A stretch of DNA of 64,000 bases from JBBDXS01 sp040902195 (lineage in GTDB: Bacteria; Chloroflexota; Dehalococcoidia; DSTF01; RBG-16-68-14), in contig JBBDXS010000014.1 of the NCBI GenBank assembly GCA_040902195.1, positions 259,788 to 323,787 of the forward strand. Direction: 5' to 3'. Below are positions 25,235 through 33,098 of this stretch, in pieces. The notes beneath the pieces are model-generated. The model was not told the origin of the DNA. It made no database searches and saw nothing but the letters and a program-made list of their open reading frames with translations. A program made the position numbers and the translations under genes. Position 1 is the first letter of the stretch; each line of letters opens with the position of its first letter.

Positions 25235-26083
25235 GTGGGCCTGGCACTCACGCAGATGCTTAGATGGTTGTCACGCTTCTGGAGCCTGCCCTGGCCATTG
25301 AAGGGCGCTATTGCGGGGGGATGGATCCTCGCGGCGGCACTCGCCATAGTGGCAGCGCTGGCGCTCAGCGACGATTCCGACAAGGCAAGCCCGGCAGCGC
25401 TTGCGCACCCCTCATCCACCGCCACTGCTACAAGTGCCACCATGACTCCGCCGCCAACCGCCACGATACAACCTTTCACCGCTCTCCCAGATCGCCAAGA
25501 TTGCCGAATCATTCGCGGAACGCCATATCGCAGCGAGACTGAGCGTGCTTGGTTCTTGGCCTACTGCTTCTCGGCACAATTGCCGACATCAGAGGGCTTT
25601 CGAGGCACGGACGTGTCGCCTTCGCAAGCATGTCTCAACTTGGTGGAGGTGTATGACCCGTTGCTTGGGTGCGTCGCGACACCATCACTCGTCCAATTCG
25701 ACATCTGGGACTGCAGCCGAGAAGATGGGAACATCGGTTGGTTTTGTACCTGGACCGGCCCGGCAGTCTGGTGTCCAGTGCGGCTAATCACTGACCCGAA
25801 CTGCATACAAGGTGAGCAACACTGGAGCTGCTATGGTTGGGATGACATCACCAACTACAGCTGCGTCCTGGCTGAGGGTGTGGTGTGTGGGACCCTTGGA
25901 GGAGGGTGCATCGTAGGCGATCGGCCCGACATTGGCTATGCATCGTGTTTCAGAACTCACATTGCTGCGCCATGGACGTGCCCGGAGAGCATAGTTCGGG
26001 CGTTCGAATGCGATCTTCCCAGCGGCCTAATACCAGGCTTTACCGACAGGGCGTTTTGCTGGAGTCAGTCGGTCCTTCCTTAG
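25235..26083 (+). CDS. Membrane-anchored Cys-rich extracellular protein, unrecognised
   Basis: 282 residues; I do not recognise the family. One hydrophobic segment (about residues 24-44, GAIAGGWILAAALAIVAALAL) is followed by a Ser/Thr/Pro/Ala-rich stalk to about residue 80, then a Trp-rich domain carrying 16 cysteines, an even number all located after the membrane segment, which suggests a disulfide-bonded outside domain. GTG 25235 is the frame start; ATG 25256 is an alternative. Base composition is less GC-rich than its neighbours, so recent acquisition is possible. Confidence 0.6.
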   Translation: MGLALTQMLRWLSRFWSLPWPLKGAIAGGWILAAALAIVAALALSDDSDKASPAALAHPSSTATATSATMTPPPTATIQPFTALPDRQDCRIIRGTPYRSETERAWFLAYCFSAQLPTSEGFRGTDVSPSQACLNLVEVYDPLLGCVATPSLVQFDIWDCSREDGNIGWFCTWTGPAVWCPVRLITDPNCIQGEQHWSCYGWDDITNYSCVLAEGVVCGTLGGGCIVGDRPDIGYASCFRTHIAAPWTCPESIVRAFECDLPSGLIPGFTDRAFCWSQSVLP

Positions 26084-26109
26084 AAGTGCCTGAGCCAGAA
26101 ACGAGGCCC

Positions 26110-26724
26110 ATGACCGCCGCCATCCTGCTCGCCGCCGGCGAATCGACGCGCATGGGGCGGACGAAGGCGCTGCTGCCCTGGCGCGATACGCGGGCGCATG
26201 GCCATGCGCCCCTACTCATCGAATTTCAGGTGCGCGAACTGCGCGCGGCGGGCATCGATGACCTCGTCGTCGTGCTGGGCCACGACGCGGAAGCGATACG
26301 CCCCTACGTGGAAGAAGGAGCAGCGATCGCCGTAAACGAGGCGTATCGAGAAGGGCGCGCGTCCTCGCTACGCGCGGGCGCGGCCGCCCTACCCGACTCC
26401 GCCGGCCCGATCGTCATCCTCAGCGTCGATCAGCCGCGCACACGCGAGAACGTTCGCGCCGCGCTCGAGGCGCACGCGCGCGGCGACGCGTCGATCACGG
26501 TCCCGACGTATCGCGGCCATCGAGGACATCCTGTCGTGCTCGCGGGCGCGCTGCTGCCGGAGCTGCGCGAGGCGTCGGAAGAGGCGCAGGGGTTGCGCGG
26601 CGTGATCGCGGCGCACGAGGACGAGGTACGCGAGGTCGAGATCGACAACGAGCAGGTCGTGCTCGATATCAATACGCCGGAGGAGTACGCGGCGGCGCTG
26701 CGCGACTACGGGACGCCGGTCTAG
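26110..26724 (+). CDS. MocA-like molybdenum cofactor cytidylyltransferase with in-frame palindrome insertion
   Basis: 204 residues. The nucleotidyltransferase signature LAAGESTRMGRTKALLPW is intact, followed by DDLVVVLGHDAEAI, VNEAYREGRASSLRAG and ILSVDQPR, the order found in MocA, which attaches CMP to molybdopterin for xanthine dehydrogenase-type enzymes. Its place in the molybdenum hydroxylase region supports this. Residues 26-33 (DTRAHGHA) interrupt the usual LPW-PLL junction and are encoded by a genomic palindromic repeat. The stop shares the tetranucleotide CTAG with the convergent dockerin gene. Confidence 0.82.
   Translation: MTAAILLAAGESTRMGRTKALLPWRDTRAHGHAPLLIEFQVRELRAAGIDDLVVVLGHDAEAIRPYVEEGAAIAVNEAYREGRASSLRAGAAALPDSAGPIVILSVDQPRTRENVRAALEAHARGDASITVPTYRGHRGHPVVLAGALLPELREASEEAQGLRGVIAAHEDEVREVEIDNEQVVLDINTPEEYAAALRDYGTPV
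26188..26215. repeat. Palindromic repeat inside a coding sequence
   Basis: GGGCGCATGG and CCATGCGCCC (26192-26211) plus CTAC (26212-26215) match the 28-nt palindromes at 8597 and 52444; only the left five bases are degraded. It sits in frame in the mocA-like gene. Confidence 0.88.
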
Positions 26725-27266
26725 ACCACAAGCAGGCCGGCGGAGAGCTGGAGAATGAGCGCCGCATCGATCACGTTCAACACGCCGTTGCCGTTGAAGT
26801 CGGCGTTCTCGTCGCACGTGATGCTGGCGAGGAGTGCCGCCTCGAACTGGAGCACTACCGCCGCATCGATCGGATCGGTCGAGTCGTTGCAGTCAGCGTC
26901 GCCCAGGTCTTCGTGCGTCCACTCGTGAGTCGTGCCCGGCGGCGGACAAGCGTCGCATTCGCCGTGGACAAGCAGCGTTACGCCTTCGCCCGGCCGCACG
27001 CACAGCGTGCCCCATTCCACGTTCGCCGAGAACCCGCCGCCGCTGTCGATCGTAGGCTCAGGACATCGGTCCGGCTGATCGACGAGGTCGATCTGCCATT
27101 GGTAATCGGAGAGCTCTGCCAGCATCGCGTCGGCCGGGAACGGCGTGTCATTGGTGAAGGTCAGCTCGTGCGTAAACGGAGGAGGGGCGGGCCCGGCGAC
27201 AGCGACCTCCGATGCGGACAAGCCGATGCAGACCACTGCCAGCGCCAGGATTACGAATCGGCCCAC
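26721..27266 (-). CDS. Secreted protein with dockerin type I-like domain
   Basis: 181 residues with a signal peptide (residues 1-24, ILALAVVCIGLSASEVAVAG). Residues 25-115 form an unrecognised beta-rich domain with paired cysteines. The C-terminus has two calcium-loop repeats: GDADCNDSTDPIDAAVVLQFEAALL and DFNGNGVLNVIDAALILQLSAGLL, the dockerin pattern D-x-N/D-x-D/N-x-x-x-x-x-D-A. GGAGGTG precedes the GTG start. A cohesin-bearing lipoprotein at 36979 is a possible partner. Confidence 0.8.
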   Translation of the reverse strand: MGRFVILALAVVCIGLSASEVAVAGPAPPPFTHELTFTNDTPFPADAMLAELSDYQWQIDLVDQPDRCPEPTIDSGGGFSANVEWGTLCVRPGEGVTLLVHGECDACPPPGTTHEWTHEDLGDADCNDSTDPIDAAVVLQFEAALLASITCDENADFNGNGVLNVIDAALILQLSAGLLVV

Positions 27267-27343
27267 GGCTCACCTCCGAGATGCGCGCCTAGTATACGCT
27301 ATCCCGCTCCGCGCTTTCGAGTGTCTCTAAGCCAGCCCCGCGC

Positions 27344-27349
27344 TACAAT
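27344..27349 (+). promoter_or_regulatory. -10 box for leaderless serA
   Basis: GCGCTACAAT with TACAAT at 27344-27349; the box ends 6 nt before the ATG at 27356, leaving no room for a leader. Confidence 0.55.
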
Positions 27350-27355
27350 CGGGCC

Positions 27356-28930
27356 ATGCCCAAGGTCCTCGTCACCGACCCCATCGCCCAGGACGGCCTG
27401 GATCTCCTGAGCGCCGGCGCGGAGGTAGACGTCCGCCTACACCCCAGCAAGGACGAGCTGCTCAAGCTCATCCCGAACTACGAGGCGCTCGTCGTCCGCT
27501 CCGAGACCAAGGTCACCGCCGACGTCATCGAGGCAGGGAAGCGACTGCAGGTGATCGGCCGCGCCGGTACTGGCGTCGACAACATCGATCTCGACGCGGC
27601 GACGCTGCGCGGCGTGATCGTCGTGAACGCGCCGCTGGGGAATATCATCTCGGCGGCCGAGCACACTGTCGCGCTTATGCTCGCGCTCGCGCGCCGCCTG
27701 CCCGAGGCGAACAACTCGCTCCGCGCCGGACGCTGGGAACGGCAAGACTTGCTCGGCGTCGAGCTGCGCGGGCGCACGCTGGGGCTGATCGGCCTGGGGC
27801 AGGTCGGCTCGGAGGTCGCGCGGCGGGCGCGGGGGCTCGAGATGCGCGTCGTCGCGCACGACCCGTACGTCACACCCGACCGCGCGCAGGGTATCGGCGT
27901 CGAGCTGGTCTCGATGGACGACCTGCTCTCGATGGCGGACTTCGTCTCGATGCACGTGCGCCTCACGCCGCAGACGCAGGACCTGATCAACGACGAGCAG
28001 ATCGCGAAGATGAAGGACGGCGTGCGCATCATCAACACCGCGCGCGGAGAGCTAATCGAGGAAGCAGCGCTCCTCCGCGCGCTCGGTTCCGGCAAGGTCG
28101 CCGGCGCGGCCATCGATGTCTTCCGCGAGGAGCCCCCGAAGGACAACCCGCTCATCGGCCACGACAAGATCATCGTCACGCCGCACCTCGGCGCGCTCAC
28201 CGCGGAGGCGCAAGAGCGCGTCGCGGTCGATGTCGCGCAGGAGATCGTCGCGGTGCTGAACGGCAGCCCGTCGCGATACGCCGTCAACGCACCACTCGTC
28301 TCGCCCGAAACGATGGAGGTGCTTGGCCCGTACCTGGACGTCGCGGAGCGTACAGCCTCGCTCGCCACGCAGATCAGCGCAGGCCAGCTCACCTCGGTCG
28401 AGATCGACTACCTTGGCGACATCGCCAATTACGACGTGACCCCGCTCAAGGCCGCGGTGATCAAGGGCCTCCTTGCGCCCGTCTCCGTCGAGAACGTCAC
28501 GATCGTGAACGCGAACATCATCGCGCAGAACCGCGGCCTCCACATCACGGAGCGGCAAGGCCCGTCCGATCAGTATGCGAGCTTGCTGTCGGTGCACATC
28601 CACACGACTGAAGGCGAAACGACGGTGGCCGGCACCGCTTTTCACGACGGCCTTCACATCATGCGCATCGACGAGTTCCCCATCGACATGCCGCCCGGCG
28701 ACGGCTACTTGCTCATCTGCGAGAACCTGGACCGCCCTGGCATGGTCTACGCTGTCAGCGGCATCCTTGACCAGCACGACATCAACATCAGCTTCATGGA
28801 CCTCGGCCGCGAGAAGGTGCGCGGCCGCGCGATGATGGTCCTCGGACTCGACGACGAGGTCTCTCCGGACGCGCTCACCGCGCTGGAGAACCTGCCCGAC
28901 ATCTATTCCGCCCGCGTCGCGAAGATCTAG
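27356..28930 (+). CDS. serA: D-3-phosphoglycerate dehydrogenase
   Basis: 524 residues, the long type with an extra domain. First step of serine synthesis, oxidising 3-phosphoglycerate with NAD+. Visible features: substrate-domain VRSETKVTADVIEA, the Rossmann motif GLIGLGQVGSEVARRARG (about residues 141-158), active-site regions NTARGELIEEAAL and VTPHLGALTAEAQERV, an intervening allosteric-substrate-binding domain (about 320-445) and a C-terminal ACT domain (about 450-524), implying serine feedback control. Confidence 0.95.
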   Translation: MPKVLVTDPIAQDGLDLLSAGAEVDVRLHPSKDELLKLIPNYEALVVRSETKVTADVIEAGKRLQVIGRAGTGVDNIDLDAATLRGVIVVNAPLGNIISAAEHTVALMLALARRLPEANNSLRAGRWERQDLLGVELRGRTLGLIGLGQVGSEVARRARGLEMRVVAHDPYVTPDRAQGIGVELVSMDDLLSMADFVSMHVRLTPQTQDLINDEQIAKMKDGVRIINTARGELIEEAALLRALGSGKVAGAAIDVFREEPPKDNPLIGHDKIIVTPHLGALTAEAQERVAVDVAQEIVAVLNGSPSRYAVNAPLVSPETMEVLGPYLDVAERTASLATQISAGQLTSVEIDYLGDIANYDVTPLKAAVIKGLLAPVSVENVTIVNANIIAQNRGLHITERQGPSDQYASLLSVHIHTTEGETTVAGTAFHDGLHIMRIDEFPIDMPPGDGYLLICENLDRPGMVYAVSGILDQHDINISFMDLGREKVRGRAMMVLGLDDEVSPDALTALENLPDIYSARVAKI

Positions 28931-28948
28931 CGGCAGGCACAATCGGCG

Positions 28949-28971
28949 GGTGGCTCATGAGCCGCCCCTAC
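28949..28971. repeat. Palindrome ending CCCCTAC
   Basis: GGTGGCTC-AT-GAGCCGCC with one G-T pair, followed by CCTAC; lies between serA and the CapA gene. Same outer end as the GTAGGGG/CCCCTAC family. Confidence 0.7.
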
Positions 28972-28981
28972 ACCGTCCTGC

Positions 28982-28987
28982 TATTCT
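28982..28987 (+). promoter_or_regulatory. -10 box for leaderless CapA gene
   Basis: TATTCT ends 7 nt before the GTG at 28995, which supports this start rather than the upstream GTG that lies within a repeat. Confidence 0.4.
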
Positions 28988-28994
28988 GTTGACC

Positions 28995-30059
28995 GTGCGC
29001 CCGATTATCGCCTTGACGCTGCTGCTCACGTTTCTTGCGGCCGCGTGCGCGACGCACACGTCGAGCGACCCGGACGTCGCGACAATACCAGCGCCAACCG
29101 CTGTACCGACGCCATCGCCAACGCCTGACGGCCAGGTGACGATTGCCGCCGTGGGCGACATCATGCTCGCGCGCGATCTGATCGATCTGATGGAGACGAA
29201 CGGCGCGTTGTACCCGTTCGAGCGCGTCCGCTCGCTACTCGAGGACGCCGACCTCACGATCGCGAACATGGAGGGCACGTTCACGGAACGCGGCATCGCG
29301 GCGGACAAGCTCTATACGTTCCGCACGCCACCGCGATTCGCCGCCGGCCTCGCGCAGGCCGGGATCGATCTCGTCTCGCTCGGCAACAACCACGCCATGG
29401 ACTTCGGGCCTCTGGCACTGGAAGACACGCTCGCCGCGCTCGACACCGCGGGCGTCCGTCATACCGGCGCCGGCGCAAACGAGCGCGCAGCGCGGTCGGC
29501 CGTCCTGGTCACGATCGATGGCGTCCGCATCGCGTTCCTTTCGTATACGAGCATCGTCGAGACGGTCTTCGCCGGGCCCGACAGCTCCGGCGTCGCGCAG
29601 GCCACGGTCGACGCGATCACGTCCGATGTGCAGTCGGCACGTGCGGCGGCCGACGTCGTGATCGTCGCGCTGCACAGCGGCGTCGAGTACACCGATGCGC
29701 CTCAGCCTGAGCAGCAGCAGCTCGCGCACGCCGCCATCGACGCCGGCGCCGCGCTCGTCCTCGGCCACCATCCGCACACGCTCCAGGGTTGGGAGTACTA
29801 CGGCGACGGGCTGATCGTTTACAGCCTGGGGAACTTCATCTTCGATCTCGACGCGGACGATCTGGCCAACCTCGGCGCGCGCGCGTTCGAGTCGATTGTC
29901 CTCTACGTGACGCTGACGCCGGGCGGTGTGCAGAACGTGCGCGCGGAGCCGGCCTTCATCGATCCCGGCGAGGACCGCCCGCGCCCGGCGACGCCTCAGG
30001 AGGCTGCCGCGGTCCTGGAACGTCTCGACGCGCTCCACGAGATGGCGGGCCCGCCGTAA
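28995..30059 (+). CDS. CapA family lipoprotein (metallophosphatase-like)
   Basis: 354 residues. The signal segment IIALTLLLTFLAAACA ends in a lipobox (LAAAC), predicting an outside-facing lipoprotein with a Thr/Pro linker. The PGA_cap domain follows: GDIMLARDL, ANMEGTFTERG, SLGNNHAMDFG, ALHSGVEYTD and LGHHPHTLQGWEYYGDGLIVYSLGNFIFD, the calcineurin-like metal motifs. CapA is needed for poly-gamma-glutamate export in bacilli; capBC are absent here, so the role may differ. TTG 28989 is an alternative start. Confidence 0.82.
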   Translation: MRPIIALTLLLTFLAAACATHTSSDPDVATIPAPTAVPTPSPTPDGQVTIAAVGDIMLARDLIDLMETNGALYPFERVRSLLEDADLTIANMEGTFTERGIAADKLYTFRTPPRFAAGLAQAGIDLVSLGNNHAMDFGPLALEDTLAALDTAGVRHTGAGANERAARSAVLVTIDGVRIAFLSYTSIVETVFAGPDSSGVAQATVDAITSDVQSARAAADVVIVALHSGVEYTDAPQPEQQQLAHAAIDAGAALVLGHHPHTLQGWEYYGDGLIVYSLGNFIFDLDADDLANLGARAFESIVLYVTLTPGGVQNVRAEPAFIDPGEDRPRPATPQEAAAVLERLDALHEMAGPP

Positions 30060-30067
30060 TCGAACAC

Positions 30068-30213
30068 GTCATTCTGAGTCCTTCGGAGAAGGGCGAAGAA
30101 TCTCATCGCATGAGCGCAGGACGCCGCGCAACTGGCAATGGTGCTCCGTTTGTCGGGGATGGGCACCGCGCAGGCGTTCTACAGACCAGATCCTTCGCTT
30201 CGCTCAGGATGAC
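30068..30213. repeat. Pair of CATTCTGAG/CTCAGGATGAC-type intergenic repeats
   Basis: GTCATTCTGAGTCCTTCGG with GAAGAATCTC (30068-30104) and GATCCTTCGCTTCGCTCAGGATGACC (split here as 30189-30213) are related inverted elements. The second matches 14811-14834. No gene is seen between them. Confidence 0.6.
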
Positions 30214-30222
30214 CGAGGAGGC

Positions 30223-31506
30223 CTAGTCCAGCGGGTTCAGCACCGCGCCGGTCGCGAGCTTGGGGTAGAAGAACGTCGATTTTGCCGGCATGCGCTCGCC
30301 GGCATCTGCGACGGCGAGCATCTCCTCGATACGCGTTGGATTGAGCAAGAACGCCAGCGGCCAGCGGCCGCCCTCGACCTCTCGATGCGCGCGCTGCGCG
30401 TCCTCCGTGTACGCGATCGCGTCGCCCGTCGTGTCGACGCCCAGCGTCTCGCGCAGCACCGCGTACTCGAGCACGCTCACGTCCAGCGCCTGCCACGACG
30501 CCGACCGCTCCGGCATCAGCGCGCGCGCGGCCGCGCCGTCGCGCAGCGTGAGCAGATGCAGCCGCCCTTCCTCCAGCCCGATCGCGCCGAACGCCGTGCC
30601 GGACGCGCCAGACGCCGTCACGCGCGCGAGCAGCCGGAGCAGCGCGGTGCCGTCGTAGCTCTTGGGCGTAACGTCGTCGACGTCGAAGTAGCGCTGGAGG
30701 CGCGGAATAAGGTCAGACGGCAGCACGGGCGGCCGCACGAGGCGGTGGATCGGCAGCAGCGCCAGGCCGGGATCGTCCGCCGCGGTGATCGCCGCAAGCG
30801 CGAAGTTCTCGGGCTCCTCGCCCGTCCACTCGCGCGCCCGCGCCTTGCGTTCGTCTCGATACGCCAGCGCCGTCTCGAATCGATGATGCCCATCGAGGAT
30901 ATAGAACGGCTCGTCGCGTAGCGCCGAAGTGAACGCCTCGATGGCGTTGCGGTCGCGCACGGCGGCGAGCGTGTAGCGCTGGCCATCGGGCGTGCGCGAG
31001 TCGAACAACGGCGCGCCTGTCGCCGGCACGTCGAGCTTGCGCGCCGTGACGAACACCGGGCTGACGTTGACGCGCAGGTGGCGCAGGAGCTGGAGGCGGT
31101 CCTCCTTCGGCTTGGCCATCGTCTCCTCGTGCGGGCGGACGGAGCCCGCCGGCCACGGCTCGACGCGCAGCCGGCCGAAGACGGCCGTCCGCTTGCGACG
31201 CGCGCCCTCGAACTCGAACTCCTGCGTGTAGACGTAGAACGACGGCTCGTCTTCCTGCGCGATGACGCCGGCGCGACGCCACGCGTCCAGCGTCGACGCC
31301 GCGCGCGTGTAGCGGTTCGAGCGGCCGTTGTCGTCCTGGCGCTGCTCGCTCAGCTCCAGGCGCACGACGTTGTAGGGACTCCGTTCGTGGAGCGCCGCCT
31401 GTTCCTCCGCATCGATGACATCGAAGGGCGGCGCCAGCACGGAGCCGATGTCACCTACCGCGCTGGGGTCGTATCGAAGGCCGCGGAACGGGCGGAAATC
31501 AGCCAC
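30223..31506 (-). CDS. DUF1015 family protein
   Basis: 427 residues. Starts ADFRPFRGLRYDPSAVGDIGSVLAPPFDVID and contains SPYNVVRLEL, YVYTQEFEFEGARRKRTAVFGRL, and ILDGHHRFETALAYRDERK, all conserved marks of DUF1015. The family is widespread and its biochemical role is not known; the conserved DGHHRYETA motif suggests an enzyme. The frame starts with GTG at 31506. TATAGT lies about 38 nt upstream on the minus strand as a possible -10 box. Confidence 0.85.
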   Translation of the reverse strand: MADFRPFRGLRYDPSAVGDIGSVLAPPFDVIDAEEQAALHERSPYNVVRLELSEQRQDDNGRSNRYTRAASTLDAWRRAGVIAQEDEPSFYVYTQEFEFEGARRKRTAVFGRLRVEPWPAGSVRPHEETMAKPKEDRLQLLRHLRVNVSPVFVTARKLDVPATGAPLFDSRTPDGQRYTLAAVRDRNAIEAFTSALRDEPFYILDGHHRFETALAYRDERKARAREWTGEEPENFALAAITAADDPGLALLPIHRLVRPPVLPSDLIPRLQRYFDVDDVTPKSYDGTALLRLLARVTASGASGTAFGAIGLEEGRLHLLTLRDGAAARALMPERSASWQALDVSVLEYAVLRETLGVDTTGDAIAYTEDAQRAHREVEGGRWPLAFLLNPTRIEEMLAVADAGERMPAKSTFFYPKLATGAVLNPLD

Positions 31507-31632
31507 AGGGGCCGCGGTGTGGAATCGAGGAGGGCATCGATCGCCACTATAGCACCCGCCGCGGCTACGAGCCGACCGCCCTTCCGCCCCGCATAACGCG
31601 AAGCCGTTGTGATTCTGCAGCCCCGTTATCGC

Positions 31633-31661
31633 TTGACCCAGACCGCCTGCGCGCGTAATCT
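31633..31661 (+). promoter_or_regulatory. Strong sigma-70-type promoter without a following gene
   Basis: TTGACC (31633-31638) and TAATCT (31656-31661) are separated by 17 nt. No reading frame starts near; the predicted transcript from about 31668 runs into a terminator at 31737. Confidence 0.6.
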
Positions 31662-31667
31662 ACTGCT

Positions 31668-31773
31668 AAAGGGCATAGGCGTTAGATTGTTTCCTGGTCT
31701 CGGGGGTCGCCAGACTTCCCCCTGGCCCGTAGCCGACGCAGGCGGTCTCCACCGGGGGCCGCCTGCGTTTTCT
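31668..31773 (+). ncRNA. Candidate small RNA or attenuator between DUF1015 and HIT genes
   Basis: The unit is bounded by a near-consensus promoter and an intrinsic terminator, about 105 nt apart. Inside are TAGATT (31683-31688), complementary to AATCTA at 31657-31662, and a GGGGG/CCCCC pair (31702-31706, 31718-31722). In addition AGACCGCCTGCG at 31640-31651 is an exact 12-nt complement of 31737-31748, which is the left arm of the terminator. I recognise no Rfam-type consensus (not SRP RNA, tmRNA, or the common riboswitches). The downstream HIT gene has its own -10 box after the terminator. Confidence 0.45.
31737..31773 (+). terminator. Intrinsic terminator
   Basis: CGCAGGCGGTCTCC pairs with GGGGGCCGCCTGCG around an ACC loop (one or two G-T pairs), followed by TTTTCTT. 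It is the only clear GC-hairpin plus T-tract terminator I see in the window. Confidence 0.8.
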
Positions 31774-31812
31774 TGGGCGACGCGGGCCTCGAACTCACGG
31801 CGCAACGCCCGC

Positions 31813-31818
31813 TATCAT
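31813..31818 (+). promoter_or_regulatory. -10 box for leaderless HIT gene
   Basis: TATCAT ends 9 nt before the ATG at 31828, placing the HIT gene promoter downstream of the terminator. Confidence 0.45.
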
Positions 31819-31827
31819 GCCGGAGCC

Positions 31828-32151
31828 ATGGAGTCCTGGTGCACGTTCTGCCGTATCGTCGCGCGCGAAGAGCCCGCCGACATCCTGTTCGAAGACGACG
31901 AGGTCATCGTCTTCCGCAACCGGCTGCGCTGGGTCCCCGTAATGCTGCTCGTCGTGCCGAAGGAGCACAAGGGACAGGACGAGCTGTGGCTTGCCCTCGG
32001 CCGCGCCGGCGAGGTGGCGGTGCAGATGGGCATCGAGCACTGCCCGAACGGCTTCCGGCTCTTGTCGAATTTTGGCCACGACGCGATGCAGAGCCAGTCG
32101 CACGGCCATATTCACGTTCTGGGCGGGACGTTCCTCGGTGAGTACGCATAG
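31828..32151 (+). CDS. HIT family protein
   Basis: 107 residues. The histidine triad is SHGHIHVLGG (H-x-H-x-H) near residue 95, preceded by LLVVPKEHKG. HIT proteins hydrolyse or transfer nucleoside monophosphates from nucleotide conjugates. CTFC near the N-terminus (residues 5-8, WCTFCRIV) is common in the HinT branch. The gene is short but complete for the family. Confidence 0.85.
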   Translation: MESWCTFCRIVAREEPADILFEDDEVIVFRNRLRWVPVMLLVVPKEHKGQDELWLALGRAGEVAVQMGIEHCPNGFRLLSNFGHDAMQSQSHGHIHVLGGTFLGEYA

Positions 32152-32226
32152 ACGCACCCTTGCGAACAACCGGTTCCTGCGATAGTGTTTTGCCGCACAG
32201 CGTGCACCAGATGAAAGGGAGTACCA

Positions 32227-33093
32227 ATGCCGTTCGAACCGCTCAAGCCGAAGGTCAATCGCGCACCGATCAAGGTCGCTGACGACACGTACCTGATCCA
32301 ACAGATGCAGGAGGCGGCCATCGGACCGCTCTGGGTCTATCTCAACTCACTCGTGATCAAGGGATCGGAGCCGATCATCGTCGATACGGGAACGCCCGCG
32401 AACCGCGAGCAGTGGATGAAGGACGTCTTCTCGATCGTCGATCCGGGCGACGTGCGCTGGATCTTCCTATCCCACGACGACATCGACCACTCGGGCAACC
32501 TCGCCGAGGTAGCCGAGGCGTGCCCGAACGCCACAATCGTGCTGACGTGGTTCTACATGGAGCGCCACTCCTGCGCGATGAACTTCCCGATGGAGCGCGT
32601 CCGCTGGATCAACGAAGGACAGTCGTGGAAGGCGGGCGACCGCACGCTGACCGCGCTCGTGCCGCCGCTCTTCGACTCGCCGACGACGCGCGGGCTGTAC
32701 GACGACAAGACCGGCGTCTACTGGGCCGTCGATTCGTTCGCGCTGCCGCTCCCCGGCCCGGTGGACGACATCAGTCAGATCCCGCTCGATGCCTGGCAGC
32801 AAGGCGTCGGGATGTTCAACACGATGAACAGCCCCTGGTTCAAGATGCTGGACCAGGACAAGTACGAGCGCCACGTCGACCGCGTGCAGAACCTGGACAT
32901 CGAGGTCATCGCCTCGTGTCACAGCCCGATGATCAAGCGCCCGGAAATCGCGACGGCGTTCGACATGATCCGGAACATCCCGAACCTCGACCCTCCGCCG
33001 CAGCCGCAGCAGGCGGACCTGGATGAGCTGATGCACTGCATCGCGACGGGCAAGCAATACGTGTGGGAGCCGCAGCCTCCGGCCGGCGCGTAG
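32227..33093 (+). CDS. MBL-fold protein, flavodiiron-type metal site
   Basis: 288 residues. The motif SHDDIDHSGNLAEV (H-x-D-D-x-D-H) and WVYLNSLVIKGSEPIIVDTG resemble the oxygen-reductase MBL domain of flavodiiron proteins, but the flavodoxin domain is absent, ASCHSPMI occurs near residue 235, and the C-terminal 50 residues are helical. It may be a stand-alone hydrolase or oxidoreductase. AAAGGGAG precedes the ATG. The stop is 5 nt from the convergent rph stop. Confidence 0.78.
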   Translation: MPFEPLKPKVNRAPIKVADDTYLIQQMQEAAIGPLWVYLNSLVIKGSEPIIVDTGTPANREQWMKDVFSIVDPGDVRWIFLSHDDIDHSGNLAEVAEACPNATIVLTWFYMERHSCAMNFPMERVRWINEGQSWKAGDRTLTALVPPLFDSPTTRGLYDDKTGVYWAVDSFALPLPGPVDDISQIPLDAWQQGVGMFNTMNSPWFKMLDQDKYERHVDRVQNLDIEVIASCHSPMIKRPEIATAFDMIRNIPNLDPPPQPQQADLDELMHCIATGKQYVWEPQPPAGA

Positions 33094-33098
33094 GCCCC

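Noticed and set aside
28950..28994. Upstream GTG start at 28950 for the CapA gene
   Set aside because: It lies within a palindromic repeat and would add a polar stretch before the signal sequence; the -10 box at 28982 supports GTG 28995.
31775..31820. tRNA-like stretch (CCTCGAACTCACGG on the plus strand resembles a reversed T-arm)
   Set aside because: T-stem pairing has a mismatch, and no matching acceptor or anticodon arm is found within 100 nt on the minus strand.
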